Positions 26,757 through 36,281 of a DNA stretch of 64,000 nt are shown here, one piece after another. The translations under genes were made by a program, and so were the position numbers. The notes beneath the pieces were generated by a model. The model searched no databases, had not been told where the DNA came from, and was given only the letters and a program-made list of their open reading frames with translations. Within the stretch, counting starts at the first letter, position 1, and each line of letters begins with the position of its first letter. This DNA comes from Deltaproteobacteria bacterium (GTDB lineage: Bacteria > Desulfobacterota > BSN033 > WVXP01): contig JAFDHF010000008.1 of assembly GCA_019308905.1 (NCBI GenBank), positions 1-64,000 of the forward strand, given 5' to 3'.

Positions 26757-28307
26757 ATGGAAGGTTTTCCCATTCTCACTGTGGTGACTTTCTTTCCCAT
26801 CGTCGGTGCCGTCATCCTTCTCTTCATAGACAAGGAGAACCATCCGGCCCTCCGCACGGTCGCCCTCATGTTCTCCCTCGGAGAGTTCATCCTCTCCCTT
26901 CCCCTGTTCTTTCTCTTTGAAAACTCCACCCACCAGATGCAATTCCAGGAGGTTCTTCCATGGATTGAAAGCTACGGCATCACCTATCACCTGGGCATCG
27001 ACGGGATCAGCCTTCTGCTGGTGCTTCTGACAACATTTCTTACGGTTCTCTGCGTCCTGAGCGCCTTCAGTGCGATCCAGACGCGGGTCAAGGAATTCAT
27101 GATCTCCTTCCTCTTTCTCGAGACGGGAATGGTAGGCGCCCTGGTAGCTCTCGATCTCGTCCTGTTCTACATATTCTGGGAAGTCATGCTCATCCCCATG
27201 TACCTTCTCATCGGTGTCTGGGGCGACCCGAGAAGGAGGATTTACGCTGCCGTCAAATTCTTCCTCTATACAATGGCAGGAAGTGTCCTGATGATGGTGG
27301 CCATCCTCGCCCTCTATTTCATCCACGGCAAGGCCACCGGAAACTACACCTTCGATCTGCTGGAACTCTACAAGTTCGGCGTGCCCCTGGGCGCCCAATA
27401 CTGGCTCTTCGGCGCCTTCGCTCTCGCCTTTGCCATCAAGGTTCCCATGTTTCCCTTCCACACGTGGTTGCCCGACGCGCACACAGAGGCTCCCACCGCC
27501 GGGAGTGTCATCCTGGCGGGTGTCCTCCTGAAGATGGGGACCTACGGTTTCATCCGATTCGCCATCCCCCTGTTTCCCAGCGCTGCTATGAGGTTTCTCC
27601 CCCTGGTCTGTGCACTCGCCCTTGTGGGAATCATCTACGGTGCCCTCGTTTCCATGATGCAGGATGATCTGAAACGCCTGGTGGCCTTCTCGAGTGTCAG
27701 CCATCTGGGTTATGTGATGCTGGGAATGTTCGCCTTAAACATGCAGGGGGTCCAGGGTTCTGTCTACCAGATGCTGAATCACGGTATCAGCACGGGTTCC
27801 CTCTTTCTCATCGTGGGTATCATCTACGAGAGAAGGCATACGCGGATGATCGCCGATTTCGGCGGCCTCTCAAAGGTTATGCCGGTCTATGCAGCCATCT
27901 TCATGATAGTCACCCTGTCATCCATCGGGCTGCCCGGGACCAACGGTTTTGTGGGTGAATTCTTGATCCTTCTCGGGGCTTTCAAAGCCAAGACGATATA
28001 CGGGGTTCTCGGGGCCACGGGGGTCGTTCTCGGAGCGGCTTACATGCTGTGGATGTTTCAGAGAGTCATGTTCGGACAGATAAGAAACCCCGAGAACCTG
28101 AAACTCAAAGACCTCAATCCACGGGAGATCGCTTACATGGTTCCCATGGTCATTATGATCTTCCTCATGGGGATCTACCCCAGGCTGTTCTTCCAGAAGA
28201 TGGATGCCACGGTGGACCATTTCATCAAGGACGTCAAGAGCAGGTACGAGGCCACGGTCGATCAGGCACCCTCAAAGGCCCTGCTGGCAGGGGAGATGAA
28301 ACGATAG
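26757..28307 (+). CDS. nuoM: NADH-quinone oxidoreductase subunit M
   Basis: Antiporter-like membrane subunit, 516 aa, about 14 helices. [20 protein letters not shown] (helix-5 Glu), [20 protein letters not shown], and [12 protein letters not shown] identify the subunit. AAGGAG lies 8 nt upstream. A 173-bp spacer, the longest in the operon, separates it from nuoL and shows no gene. Confidence 0.96.
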   Translation: MEGFPILTVVTFFPIVGAVILLFIDKENHPALRTVALMFSLGEFILSLPLFFLFENSTHQMQFQEVLPWIESYGITYHLGIDGISLLLVLLTTFLTVLCVLSAFSAIQTRVKEFMISFLFLETGMVGALVALDLVLFYIFWEVMLIPMYLLIGVWGDPRRRIYAAVKFFLYTMAGSVLMMVAILALYFIHGKATGNYTFDLLELYKFGVPLGAQYWLFGAFALAFAIKVPMFPFHTWLPDAHTEAPTAGSVILAGVLLKMGTYGFIRFAIPLFPSAAMRFLPLVCALALVGIIYGALVSMMQDDLKRLVAFSSVSHLGYVMLGMFALNMQGVQGSVYQMLNHGISTGSLFLIVGIIYERRHTRMIADFGGLSKVMPVYAAIFMIVTLSSIGLPGTNGFVGEFLILLGAFKAKTIYGVLGATGVVLGAAYMLWMFQRVMFGQIRNPENLKLKDLNPREIAYMVPMVIMIFLMGIYPRLFFQKMDATVDHFIKDVKSRYEATVDQAPSKALLAGEMKR

Positions 28308-28329
28308 GAGTCTAAGGGAGGATTTTTTG

Positions 28330-29793
28330 ATGGATCTTTCAGGCCTGCAGATCAATTTTCGGATCATCATGCCGGAGATCATTCTAGCCGCTTTCGGCAT
28401 GCTGGTCCTGCTGGTGAGTGTCTTTTCCTCCTCGAGAGAAGAGGGTAAAGACCACCTCGGATACATCAGCCTCTTCGGCGTGATTCTGGCCCTGGGCTTT
28501 TCTCTCCCCCTCTTCGGTAAGGCGCAGTCCGGCTTCAACGGCATGATCACTGCGGACAGTTTCGCCGCTTTCTTCAAGCTGGTCTTCGGTCTCATCTGCC
28601 TGCTGACGATCCTCATCTCCGTCGGATACACGAAGCAAGAGGACATCCCCATGGGAGAGTACTATGCCTTGGTGCTGTTCTCCACCACCGGGATGATGCT
28701 CATGGCAGCAGGGACCAACCTGCTTACCATCTTTCTCGGCCTCGAAACCATGTCGATCTCCATATACGTCCTGGCTGGAATCCTCCGCCGGGACCCGAGA
28801 TCCGTAGAGTCGGCCATGAAGTATTTCATTCTGGGCGCCTTTGCCACTGGTTTCTTCCTCTACGGTGCCGCCCTGCTTTACGGTTCCACCGGATCCTTCG
28901 GTCTCAAGGAGATCGCTTCCTACCTGTCCACCAGGGGCACGGAGGCCAGGAGCCCCATGCTGATCATAGGCATCGCCCTGCTGACCATCGGGTTTGGATT
29001 CAAGATCGCCACGGTTCCCTTTCACATGTGGACGCCGGATGTCTACGAGGGCGCACCCACATCCATTACCGCGTTCATGGCCACGGGGGTGAAGGCCGCA
29101 GCCTTCGCCGGGCTCATCCGGGTTTTCTTCTCGGCTCTCGGGCCCTTCCAGCCGGACTGGACCGCCATCATGTGGCTTCTCTCCGTAGCCACCATGACGC
29201 TGGGAAACATCGTAGCCGTCTCTCAGTCGAATATCAAACGGATGCTGGCGTACTCCAGCATCGCCCACGCCGGATACATCCTGGTGGCGTTTACGGCAGG
29301 AAACGCCTTGGGAACCTCGAGCATCCTCTTCTACCTGCTCGCCTATGCATTCATGAATATCGGAGCCTTCACGGTGGTGATCCTGCTGGGCAAGAAGGGC
29401 GAGGAGAACACCCTGATTGCCGACTATGCCGGGATCGGGTTCAAGTACCCCCTTCTGGCCGCAGCTATGACGATCTTCATGCTCTCCATGGCCGGAATTC
29501 CCCCCTTGGCGGGCTTTATGGGGAAATTCTACATATTCAGCGCCGCCGTCAAGGCGAAGTTTTACTGGCTTGCCGTGATCGGCGTGCTGAACAGCGCCCT
29601 TTCGGTCTACTACTACCTCCGTGTAACGGTTCTGATGTATTTTCGAGAATCGGAAAGGGAGATCACGGGTCTTACCTTCTCACCGGCAGCAGTGGTGGGG
29701 GTGACCATTGCCGTGGCAGGGGTCATCTATCTGGGCATCTTCCCCTCCGCCGTTCTTGCCCTGGCAAGAGCCTCGATAGGGGCTCTTATGTGA
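28330..29793 (+). CDS. nuoN: NADH-quinone oxidoreductase subunit N
   Basis: Antiporter-like membrane subunit, 487 aa, last gene of the operon. Landmarks: FLGLETMSISIYVLAGILRR, GFKIATVPFHMWTPDVYEGA, AYSSIAHAGYILVA, GIPPLAGFMGKFYIF. GGGAGG lies 9 nt before ATG 28330; TTG 28327 is directly upstream in frame. The 176 bp to the convergent deacetylase gene contain a CCGCGG-centred palindrome near 29802-29820 but no T run, so the operon terminator is not clear. Confidence 0.96.
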   Translation: MDLSGLQINFRIIMPEIILAAFGMLVLLVSVFSSSREEGKDHLGYISLFGVILALGFSLPLFGKAQSGFNGMITADSFAAFFKLVFGLICLLTILISVGYTKQEDIPMGEYYALVLFSTTGMMLMAAGTNLLTIFLGLETMSISIYVLAGILRRDPRSVESAMKYFILGAFATGFFLYGAALLYGSTGSFGLKEIASYLSTRGTEARSPMLIIGIALLTIGFGFKIATVPFHMWTPDVYEGAPTSITAFMATGVKAAAFAGLIRVFFSALGPFQPDWTAIMWLLSVATMTLGNIVAVSQSNIKRMLAYSSIAHAGYILVAFTAGNALGTSSILFYLLAYAFMNIGAFTVVILLGKKGEENTLIADYAGIGFKYPLLAAAMTIFMLSMAGIPPLAGFMGKFYIFSAAVKAKFYWLAVIGVLNSALSVYYYLRVTVLMYFRESEREITGLTFSPAAVVGVTIAVAGVIYLGIFPSAVLALARASIGALM

Positions 29794-29969
29794 CAAGAAC
29801 CCGCGGCGAGCGGCCGCGGCCAAGGCTTTGCCAAGGTCCACCGAGGAGCTTTCCGAGCGGTGGGCAATCCTCACACCTTGGGGAAACCCTCGAGGATCGA
29901 AAGACATCCTTGGAAATCAAAAGGCTTCAAGACGCGTGCTTCGAAGGTGCGAGGCAGGTCCGGGAATGC

Positions 29970-31187
29970 TCACTCCAGGAGAGAGGAGACGGGAACCAGC
30001 CTGACCCCGTTCTCCTTGATGGAGGGAAGAGACTGGCGGATCGCCTCCAGGGTCTCCGGATAGGGATGGCCGATACCGATGGCTCCCCCGTTTTTCATCG
30101 ACAGCTCGATCAGTTCCGAAATTCTGGCCTTGATTCTCTCCACGTCCTTCTCGTTGTCAAGGAAGACGTTCCGTCTCCCCGTCCTCAAGCCGAGTTGCCG
30201 AGCCACACTGTATCCCACACTCTTCGCCGTGGTTCGGCTGTCCAGAAAGAAGAGGCCCTTCCTGCGGACATCTTCAAGCACAAGGCGCATCAGTTCGGGG
30301 TCCTCGGTGAACTTCGAACCCATATGGTTGTTGACGCCCTTCACATAAGGGACCGCACTCAGGTCCTTCTCCAGTTGTGAAACCAGCTCTTTCCTCCCCA
30401 TTGTGGTAAGCAGTCCGCCTTTGCCGGGGTCCTGCTCCGGGTATCCCTTGGGCTCCAGGGGAAGGTGTAGGAGGACATCCCTTCCCCGCCTGGTGGCTTC
30501 CCTGGCGAACTCCCGGGAATGCCGTGCAAAGGGAAAGACGGAGAAACTCAGAGGGACGTTGAGATTGAGAAAATCCATGGCGATCTTTCTTCTCTCCCCC
30601 AGATCATCTATGACAATGGCCACTCGTCCCTTTGGGGGTATCTCGGGTTTTGCCAGCTTGGGCGCACGAAAGAAGAGGTTATGGACCACCGCGTCACGAA
30701 CACGTACCTCGACTTGGAGAAGCCCCTTCCCCTCCCTGCCGGTCACCGAGAAGTCTCTTCCCAGGGTCGATATCTCCCGGTCGAGCCGCGAGACAATCCT
30801 CTGGAAGGGAATGGGCCTGGGCAACTGGATCGTGGTAGTGACTTGCCTCCACTTCTCACCGTCCCTCTGGTGAAATCGTGACTTGCGGGCCACCACGTCT
30901 CTTTCCGAGAGACCGAGCATGTAGAACTGACTCTTAAGGGCGAGATCGACGAGGTGGATTCTCTCGGAAAGGGAAGGAACAGGGGGCCTGGTCGGCGGGG
31001 GAGAAATCAACCGGCCGAGGAGGAAGCCTGCCGCCAGGCAGACCACGACCAGAGCAAGGCCGAACCACCACGCTCTCCTCTGCACTCCTTTCGGTTTTCG
31101 GCGGGAAGGGGGCTTCCTCGAGGTCTTAGGCCTCGCCCTCGTGGGCCCCCTCTTCCTGGTGATCGATGCTTTTGACTGACCCTTCAT
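29970..31187 (-). CDS. divergent polysaccharide deacetylase family protein (YibQ-like)
   Basis: 405-aa envelope protein. A basic N terminus precedes one membrane anchor (WWFGLALVVVCLAAGFLLG, ~40-58), then a linker rich in Pro and a periplasmic domain. The deacetylase-like fold starts at RVAIVIDDLGERRKIAMDFL and includes FSVFPFARHSREFAREA, LLHLPLEPKGYPEQDPG and NNHMGSKFTEDPELM; it ends at GAIGIGHPYPETLEAI. The family is known next to envC in E. coli (yibQ) with no proven substrate. ATG 31187 has GGGAGG upstream. Last gene of the ftsE-ftsX-envC-ctpA operon, 80 bp after ctpA. Confidence 0.87.
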   Translation of the reverse strand: MKGQSKASITRKRGPTRARPKTSRKPPSRRKPKGVQRRAWWFGLALVVVCLAAGFLLGRLISPPPTRPPVPSLSERIHLVDLALKSQFYMLGLSERDVVARKSRFHQRDGEKWRQVTTTIQLPRPIPFQRIVSRLDREISTLGRDFSVTGREGKGLLQVEVRVRDAVVHNLFFRAPKLAKPEIPPKGRVAIVIDDLGERRKIAMDFLNLNVPLSFSVFPFARHSREFAREATRRGRDVLLHLPLEPKGYPEQDPGKGGLLTTMGRKELVSQLEKDLSAVPYVKGVNNHMGSKFTEDPELMRLVLEDVRRKGLFFLDSRTTAKSVGYSVARQLGLRTGRRNVFLDNEKDVERIKARISELIELSMKNGGAIGIGHPYPETLEAIRQSLPSIKENGVRLVPVSSLLE

Positions 31188-31267
31188 CGGCCTCCCTCTG
31201 GCAGGCCTTCCACCCAGACCGGGAAGATGGCCATTCAGGTCCGACCGGGTACATCTCTCCAGGAGGC

Positions 31268-32668
31268 TCAGGAGGGAGACCCGCTTGCCTCTTCACTTCC
31301 GTGGAGATAGGTTTGAAAGGTTCCCCAGTTCCTCAATATCCGAAGGGCTACGGACTTCTGGCCGTCGGTCTCCGTCTCTTTTACCTCGGCCTTCAACCGA
31401 TCGATGAATTCCTCGAGCTCCGGATTCTCACGCCTTTTCGCCGCCTTCTCCTTTCTCTCTCCGATCGGTTCCAGATGCCCTTCAAGATCCTTTTCGAGGA
31501 AATGCTGGGGCTTCGTCTCCCCCTTTTCTCCCGCCCTCTCCTTGGCACCAAAAGGGGGAAGAAATACATCAGGCTCTATTCCCTCTGCCTGAATATCTCT
31601 TCCGTTGGGAGTGAAATAGCGGCCCGTCGTCAAGCGGAGACCTGACCCGTCCCTGAGAGGGTAGAGGGTCTGTACCGTCGCCTTGCCAAAGGTCCTGGTC
31701 CCCACAATGACGGCTTTGTGATAGTCCTGGAGAGCCCCTGCCACGATCTCCGACCCACTGGCACTCCCGTCGCTTACGAGCACGACCACGGGATAGTTCT
31801 TCTCCGTCCTTTTTGCATGCGCCCCATAGGTAGAACGGCTGGACGGATGGCGCCCCCTGATGGAGACGATCACCCCCGACTCGATGAAGTGGTCCGCCAC
31901 TTTGACGGCCTGATCCAACAATCCTCCGGGGTTGTCTCGAAGATCGAGGATCAATCCCTTGGGAGGTCCCTGAATCGACTTCTCCCATTTTCTCAGGGCC
32001 TGGCGGAACTCCCGGTCGGTCCGCTCCGAGAACTGTCTAATCCTGATATAACCGTATCCCCCATCAAGAATCTCGGATCGAACGCTCCTGATCGGAATGA
32101 CGCCCCTCTCAATAGTAAAATCCCTGGGCTTGTCGAATCCCTCCCGCATGATCGCGATCGTTACCCGGGTTCCCTTCGGCCCCCTCAGCTTGTGGACGGT
32201 CTCCAAAAGGGACATCTTCTTGGTAGGCTCACCGTCGATTTTCAGGATCTTATCCCCGGGCTTGATCCCTGCATTCCATGCCGGTGTTCCCTCGATAGGT
32301 GCGACGACCGTAAGAACCCCGTCCCTCATCTCGATCTCTATGCCCAGCCCCTCGAACTTCCCCTTGGTATCCAACTGTGCTTCCTTGAACACATCAGGAG
32401 GCATGAAGGAGGAATGGGGATCAAGGGTAGCCAACATCCCGTTGATGGCCCCGTAGACCAGAGCTTGACTGTCGGTCTTTTCAACATCCACATAATCCTT
32501 TTGAATGATCGAAAGAACGTCGGTAAAGACCTTCAGGTTCTCATAAATCCCGTCGGTGACGGCTCCGACTCCACGACTCTTGACCAGCCCGAGGGATACA
32601 CCCATGAGGAAGACAAGAATCACCAGAAACCCATACCTCAGTCTTGAAGACTCCTTGAATCGAATCAT
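31268..32668 (-). CDS. ctpA: S41-family carboxy-terminal processing protease
   Basis: Periplasmic serine protease, 466 aa. Signal/anchor at 12-30, protease cap region, PDZ at ~100-180 (GLGIEIEMRDGVLTVVAPIE, GIKPGDKILKIDGE), S41 core at ~200-365. The Ser-Lys dyad is in DGSASGSEIVAGAL (300-313) and GTRTFGKATVQ (Lys329). The C terminus (~390-466) is charged and probably helical. ATG 32668 follows AGGAGAGTGTA. Position behind envC suggests a role in processing cell-wall hydrolases or envelope proteins, as known for CtpA in other Gram-negatives. Confidence 0.94.
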   Translation of the reverse strand: MIRFKESSRLRYGFLVILVFLMGVSLGLVKSRGVGAVTDGIYENLKVFTDVLSIIQKDYVDVEKTDSQALVYGAINGMLATLDPHSSFMPPDVFKEAQLDTKGKFEGLGIEIEMRDGVLTVVAPIEGTPAWNAGIKPGDKILKIDGEPTKKMSLLETVHKLRGPKGTRVTIAIMREGFDKPRDFTIERGVIPIRSVRSEILDGGYGYIRIRQFSERTDREFRQALRKWEKSIQGPPKGLILDLRDNPGGLLDQAVKVADHFIESGVIVSIRGRHPSSRSTYGAHAKRTEKNYPVVVLVSDGSASGSEIVAGALQDYHKAVIVGTRTFGKATVQTLYPLRDGSGLRLTTGRYFTPNGRDIQAEGIEPDVFLPPFGAKERAGEKGETKPQHFLEKDLEGHLEPIGERKEKAAKRRENPELEEFIDRLKAEVKETETDGQKSVALRILRNWGTFQTYLHGSEEASGSPS

Positions 32669-32782
32669 TACACTCTCCTACCTGCACACGTGATCTGTCT
32701 TTTCAATCTACCTCCTGTCGTCCTCTCCTGTCAATTCATCCCGGAAGAAGATCCCCACCTCGGAGAATGCCTCTCTTTACCC

Positions 32783-33931
32783 CTATTTCAGGGCCAACCG
32801 GTCCTTGGGCGAAAACCAGCCGAGAGGGTTCACAGGGATGCCACCGCGCCTTATTTCGAAGTAGAGGGACGAACCCCCAAGTGAACCGGTGCTTCCGACC
32901 CTGGCCACGGGCTCCCCTGCCTCAACCCAGTCACCTTTTTCCTTCAGCAGCTCTGATGCATGGCCCATGACGGTATGATACTTGTTGCCATGGTCGATGA
33001 TCAGGAGATTCCCGTATCCCTTGAACCAGCCGGCATAGACGACACGCCCTTTGTAAACAGCCCTCACCACAGCACCTCGATGCGCTTTGAGTGAAATCCC
33101 TCGGAACCACCCCTGTTTCTTCCTGTCGATCTTTCCCGCCACAGGTACAGGGAGCCTGCCCTTCAGAGCCCCGAAACCGCTCCCCTCCTCAAGCCCGTCT
33201 CCCCTCTCTTTCGAGAGTCTCTTGACCAGCACCTGGAGTTTCTCCGCCTGCACTTCCAAATCACGGATCAACGCGGCATAGGAGGACTTCTCGGCTCTCA
33301 GCCTGCGGAGGCTTTTCTTCTCCTGTTGCTGGAGCGCCTCGATCTCTCGCTTCTTTCTGGAAACCGCTACCTGCTTGTTCGCGAGGTCCTCCCAGTTCGC
33401 TGCCAGCCTCCTCTGAAGGGCTTCCTTGCGGGCCAGCTGGGTATCAAAGGTGGTTAGAAGCCGAAAGTCGTGGCCGATCATTGAATTGAGAAAGGCAAAC
33501 ATACGGAGAAAATCCCCGTAATTCTCGGCCGAGAGGAGAAAAGCCCAGGGACCGAGCTTGGACATCTTGTAAAGAGCCACCACCCTCGCTTCGATCCGCT
33601 TCCTGGTAAGAGAAATACCCTCTGTCAGACCCCTCATCTCCTTTTCCCGCAACCGGATGGCTTTCTCTATCTCCAGGCGCTGTCTTTGAAGGGATTTGAG
33701 TTCCATGTTCTTACGGTTCCGCATGAAAGCCAACCGATCCAGGTGGTCGAGAAGGGATTTCTCCTGTTTTCGCAGATCCTCGTGTTTTTTCCTCTGGATC
33801 TCGATCTCTCTGATGACTCTCTTGTAGCGATGCTTGGCCCCGACGGCCCGGCGATCCGATTCCTCTGCAAGACCTATTCCAAAGGAGAGGGTAAGAATTA
33901 CGGCCGTGACTGCGAGAACTCCCTTCCTCAT
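32783..33931 (-). CDS. envC: EnvC-type murein hydrolase activator with degenerate LytM domain
   Basis: Periplasmic 382-aa protein. Signal peptide at 1-22 (MRKGVLAVTAVILTLSFGIG), coiled coils at ~30-125 and ~175-250, then an M23/LytM fold from ~275 (AHRGAVVRAVYKGRVVYAG, GYGNLLIIDHGNKYHTVMGH, LGGSSLYFEIRRGG). The zinc-binding His and Asp of active M23 enzymes are not in place, and the last motif reads LYFEI instead of LHFEI, as in E. coli EnvC, which activates amidases instead of cutting murein. Starts 4 bp after ftsX, which fits the FtsEX-EnvC system. ATG 33931 follows AAGGAG. Confidence 0.9.
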   Translation of the reverse strand: MRKGVLAVTAVILTLSFGIGLAEESDRRAVGAKHRYKRVIREIEIQRKKHEDLRKQEKSLLDHLDRLAFMRNRKNMELKSLQRQRLEIEKAIRLREKEMRGLTEGISLTRKRIEARVVALYKMSKLGPWAFLLSAENYGDFLRMFAFLNSMIGHDFRLLTTFDTQLARKEALQRRLAANWEDLANKQVAVSRKKREIEALQQQEKKSLRRLRAEKSSYAALIRDLEVQAEKLQVLVKRLSKERGDGLEEGSGFGALKGRLPVPVAGKIDRKKQGWFRGISLKAHRGAVVRAVYKGRVVYAGWFKGYGNLLIIDHGNKYHTVMGHASELLKEKGDWVEAGEPVARVGSTGSLGGSSLYFEIRRGGIPVNPLGWFSPKDRLALK

Positions 33932-33935
33932 ACCT

Positions 33936-34835
33936 TCAGTTCTCCTTGAGTCTCACCAGTGAGAAGAAGCTGCCGAGAAACCCCAGCAAGCCGCCGCCTG
34001 TGATGATGGAGACGACGGCCCCGGGCGTAAGGAACCGGATATCCATGAAGAGACCGTAAAACTGCAGCTTCCTGGAAAGTTCGGAAAGAAAGAGCAGGTA
34101 GAGGAGAAAGAGTATGCCCAGGGAGACGGACGAACCCATGAGGCCTTGTAGCCCTCCCTCCACGTAGAAGGGAACCTTGATAAAGCCCGTGGTCGCCCCC
34201 ACCAGTCTCATGATCTCCAGTTCTTCCCGGCGGGAGTAAATGGAAAGCCTGATGGCATTCGACACGATAAAGGCGATAGCCACGGAGAGGAGAAGGCCGA
34301 GCAAAAGGGTCGAAAACCGGTAGACATCCACGAAAACCGAAAATCGGTCGATCCACTGCTGGCCGTACTGGATGTCGGAAATCCCGCCGGTATCCTTGAG
34401 ACGCGACGCCAGGCGCCGGACTTGGTCGGAGTTCCGGTAAGGGCGCTCCAGCCGGATTTCGAAGGAGGCCGGCAGAACACCGGGCGTGAGGGCATCCAGG
34501 ATACGCCCCTGACTGCCGAGATGCTTCTTCACGATGGCCATGGCCTCCTCTTTTGACACAAAGCGGACACTCTCGATCTCGGGCATGTCGACGAGGGCGA
34601 CACGGATTTCTTCGATTCTCTTCGCCCCCAGATCATCGGCCAGGTAGGCGATAATCTGAATCCTCTTTTCCCAGGCCTCGAGAAAACCGTTGAGATTCTG
34701 AAAAATCAGGAAAAAGGCCGAAAAGATCAGGAACGAGAGTGCCACCGTTCCCACAGCCATGACGTTGATGACCGCGTTCTGGCGGATCAACTGAAAGCCC
34801 CTTCTGAAAGAACTCGTTAGCCTGTAGAGTGCCAT
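33936..34835 (-). CDS. ftsX: cell-division permease FtsX
   Basis: Inner-membrane partner of FtsE, 299 aa. Four membrane helices: ~25-47, then after a periplasmic PLD domain (~55-160, MPEIESVRFVSKEEAMAIVKK) three near 172-195, 225-245 and 268-290. The FtsX/MacB signature ELEIMRLVGATTGFIKVPF is in the cytoplasmic loop. The periplasmic loop would contact EnvC. Overlap-free but tight spacing: 15 bp after ftsE, 4 bp before envC. Confidence 0.93.
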   Translation of the reverse strand: MALYRLTSSFRRGFQLIRQNAVINVMAVGTVALSFLIFSAFFLIFQNLNGFLEAWEKRIQIIAYLADDLGAKRIEEIRVALVDMPEIESVRFVSKEEAMAIVKKHLGSQGRILDALTPGVLPASFEIRLERPYRNSDQVRRLASRLKDTGGISDIQYGQQWIDRFSVFVDVYRFSTLLLGLLLSVAIAFIVSNAIRLSIYSRREELEIMRLVGATTGFIKVPFYVEGGLQGLMGSSVSLGILFLLYLLFLSELSRKLQFYGLFMDIRFLTPGAVVSIITGGGLLGFLGSFFSLVRLKEN

Positions 34836-34850
34836 GAGATCTCGAGACTG

Positions 34851-35540
34851 TCACAGCCGAACCGGCTTCCGCGATTCGGCTGTTCCCGGGTGAACGATCT
34901 TTCCCTGAGACAATAGAACAACCCTCTTGCGGTACCTTTGGATAAGGTCGGTGTCATGGGTGGCCACAACAACCGTGGTTCCCTTTGTGTTGAGGAGCAT
35001 CAGCATGTTGATGATATCCGACGTCAGTTCAGGGTCGAGATTCCCCGTGGGTTCATCGGCGAGGATGAGAGGGGGATCTTTTACCAGGGCCCGGGCGATG
35101 GCAACCCTCTGTTGCTCCCCCCCGGAAATCCTCAGGGGCAAGACGTCCATCTTCTCATGGAGTCCTACGAGGCGGAGAGCCTGCCATGCCCTCCGCTTTA
35201 TCTCCTTCTTGCTATAGCCGAGGATTTCCAGAGCAAAGGCGATGTTCTCGAAGATGGTTTTGTGATTGAGGAGCTTGAAATCCTGAAAAATCATCCCTAT
35301 ACGCCTCCTAAGCATGGGAATCCTTCTCCCATCGATCTTGGAGACGTTTATCCCATCCACCAGGATCTCGCCAGCCGAGGGCTTTTCCTGGCAAAAAAGC
35401 AACTTGAGGAGAGTGCTCTTGCCCGCTCCGCTGGGTCCGGTGAGAAAGACGAACTCACCCCTTTCGATTTTGATATTGATGTCCGACAGCGCCGTGATGC
35501 CGCCTGGGTAGGTTTTGTATAGATGATACGTTTGAATCAT
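34851..35540 (-). CDS. ftsE: cell-division ATP-binding protein FtsE
   Basis: ABC ATPase of 229 aa. Walker [15 protein letters not shown] (~36-49), Q-loop MIFQDFKLL, signature [16 protein letters not shown], Walker [15 protein letters not shown]-loop ATHDTDL. Start at ATG 35540 ([14 protein letters not shown]); the frame stays open to 35789 but that extension crosses the divergent tRNA promoter and has no similarity. Drives FtsX to switch EnvC during septal murein splitting, by analogy to E. coli. Confidence 0.94.
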   Translation of the reverse strand: MIQTYHLYKTYPGGITALSDINIKIERGEFVFLTGPSGAGKSTLLKLLFCQEKPSAGEILVDGINVSKIDGRRIPMLRRRIGMIFQDFKLLNHKTIFENIAFALEILGYSKKEIKRRAWQALRLVGLHEKMDVLPLRISGGEQQRVAIARALVKDPPLILADEPTGNLDPELTSDIINMLMLLNTKGTTVVVATHDTDLIQRYRKRVVLLSQGKIVHPGTAESRKPVRL

Positions 35541-35725
35541 CGCCCGGTGACTGGAACCAAGGATGAGGCTAACACATTTACCCGGCGTTGGCAAGATCCG
35601 CTGTTTTTTGGTAAGATAAGAAAGACCGAGACGATCCCGGCGCTTGACAGTCGAAGACGGAGTGAGGGAGCGTGCTTTTTTCTGCCAAAAAGAGCAGAAT
35701 TCTCGGAAAGTGACCCAACGAGGTA

Positions 35726-35754
35726 TTGATTTCCCGGGAATTTGGTAATATAAT
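35726..35754 (+). promoter_or_regulatory. sigma70 promoter for the tRNA-Tyr/Gly/Thr-tuf transcript
   Basis: TTGATT (35726-35731) and TATAAT (35749-35754, perfect) with a 17-bp spacer. Transcription would start near 35761, only a few bases before tRNA-Tyr at 35768, as usual for stable RNA operons. Confidence 0.78.
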
Positions 35755-35767
35755 ATATTTTTGCACT

Positions 35768-35852
35768 GGAGAGGTTCCCGAGCGGCCAAAGGGGGCAGAC
35801 TGTAAATCTGTTGGCAACGCCTTCGGAGGTTCGAATCCTCCCCTCTCCACCA
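35768..35852 (+). tRNA. tRNA-Tyr (GUA)
   Basis: 85 nt including encoded CCA. Class II tRNA: acceptor GGAGAGG pairs with CCTCTCC (35842-35848); anticodon GTA at 35802-35804; long variable arm (TTGGCAACGCCTTC); T loop GGTTCGAATCC. Confidence 0.97.
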
Positions 35853-35914
35853 GTGGTTGCATCTATTTGAAACAGCAACTAATTTTCCAGATCAGTAATA
35901 GTTCCTTGGCGTGT

Positions 35915-35990
35915 GCGGGAATAGCTCAATTGGAAGAGCATCAGCCTTCCAAGCTGAGGGTTGCGGGTTCGAGCCCCGTTTCCCGCTCCA
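35915..35990 (+). tRNA. tRNA-Gly (UCC)
   Basis: 76 nt including encoded CCA. Acceptor GCGGGAA pairs with TTCCCGC (35980-35986); anticodon stem TCAGC/GCTGA with loop CTTCCAA, anticodon TCC at 35948-35950; T loop GGTTCGAGCC. Confidence 0.97.
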
Positions 35991-36060
35991 AGAGTTGAGG
36001 TGCGCACGGGTTCGGGCGTCTCCTTTTGGTCGCCGGTCTTTCACTCGTGCAGGACCTATT

Positions 36061-36098
36061 CTCTGACCCATCCGCGGGCGGGCCCGCTTGCGTCAGAG
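36061..36098 (+). other. GC-rich hairpin in the tRNA-Gly/tRNA-Thr spacer
   Basis: CTCTGAC (36061-36067) is complementary to GTCAGAG (36092-36098), with an inner palindrome GCGGGC/GCCCGC at 36074-36087. No T run follows, so it is more likely an RNA-processing or spacing structure than a terminator. Function inferred only. Confidence 0.45.
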
Positions 36099-36131
36099 GC
36101 GGTCGAGCGCGGGTTAGGGAGACCGAGAGCT

Positions 36132-36203
36132 GCCCACGTAGCTCAGTGGTGGAGCACTTCCTTGGTAAGGAAGAGGTCATCGGTTCAATCCCGATCGTGG
36201 GCT
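36132..36203 (+). tRNA. tRNA-Thr (GGU)
   Basis: 72 nt without an encoded CCA (the gene is followed by CTTATTC), unlike the other three tRNAs here. Acceptor GCCCACG pairs with CGTGGGC (36196-36202); anticodon stem CTTCC/GGAAG, loop TTGGTAA, anticodon GGT at 36164-36166. Located 78 bp before tuf, a classical tRNA-tuf arrangement. Confidence 0.95.
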
Positions 36204-36281
36204 CTTATTCTTTGCGGGCAAGAGCTTCTGACTTGCTCGACTCATCCCCAGCCCAAGCTTTGTTTTTAAGGAGGATTTCCA

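Noticed and set aside
35541-35789. N-terminal extension of FtsE
   Set aside because: The extension crosses the divergent tRNA promoter and tRNA-Tyr and has no similarity to the ABC fold; ATG 35540 gives the standard length.
36061-36098. Rho-independent terminator between tRNA-Gly and tRNA-Thr
   Set aside because: The hairpin is strong but is not followed by a T run, and downstream genes need the same transcript.
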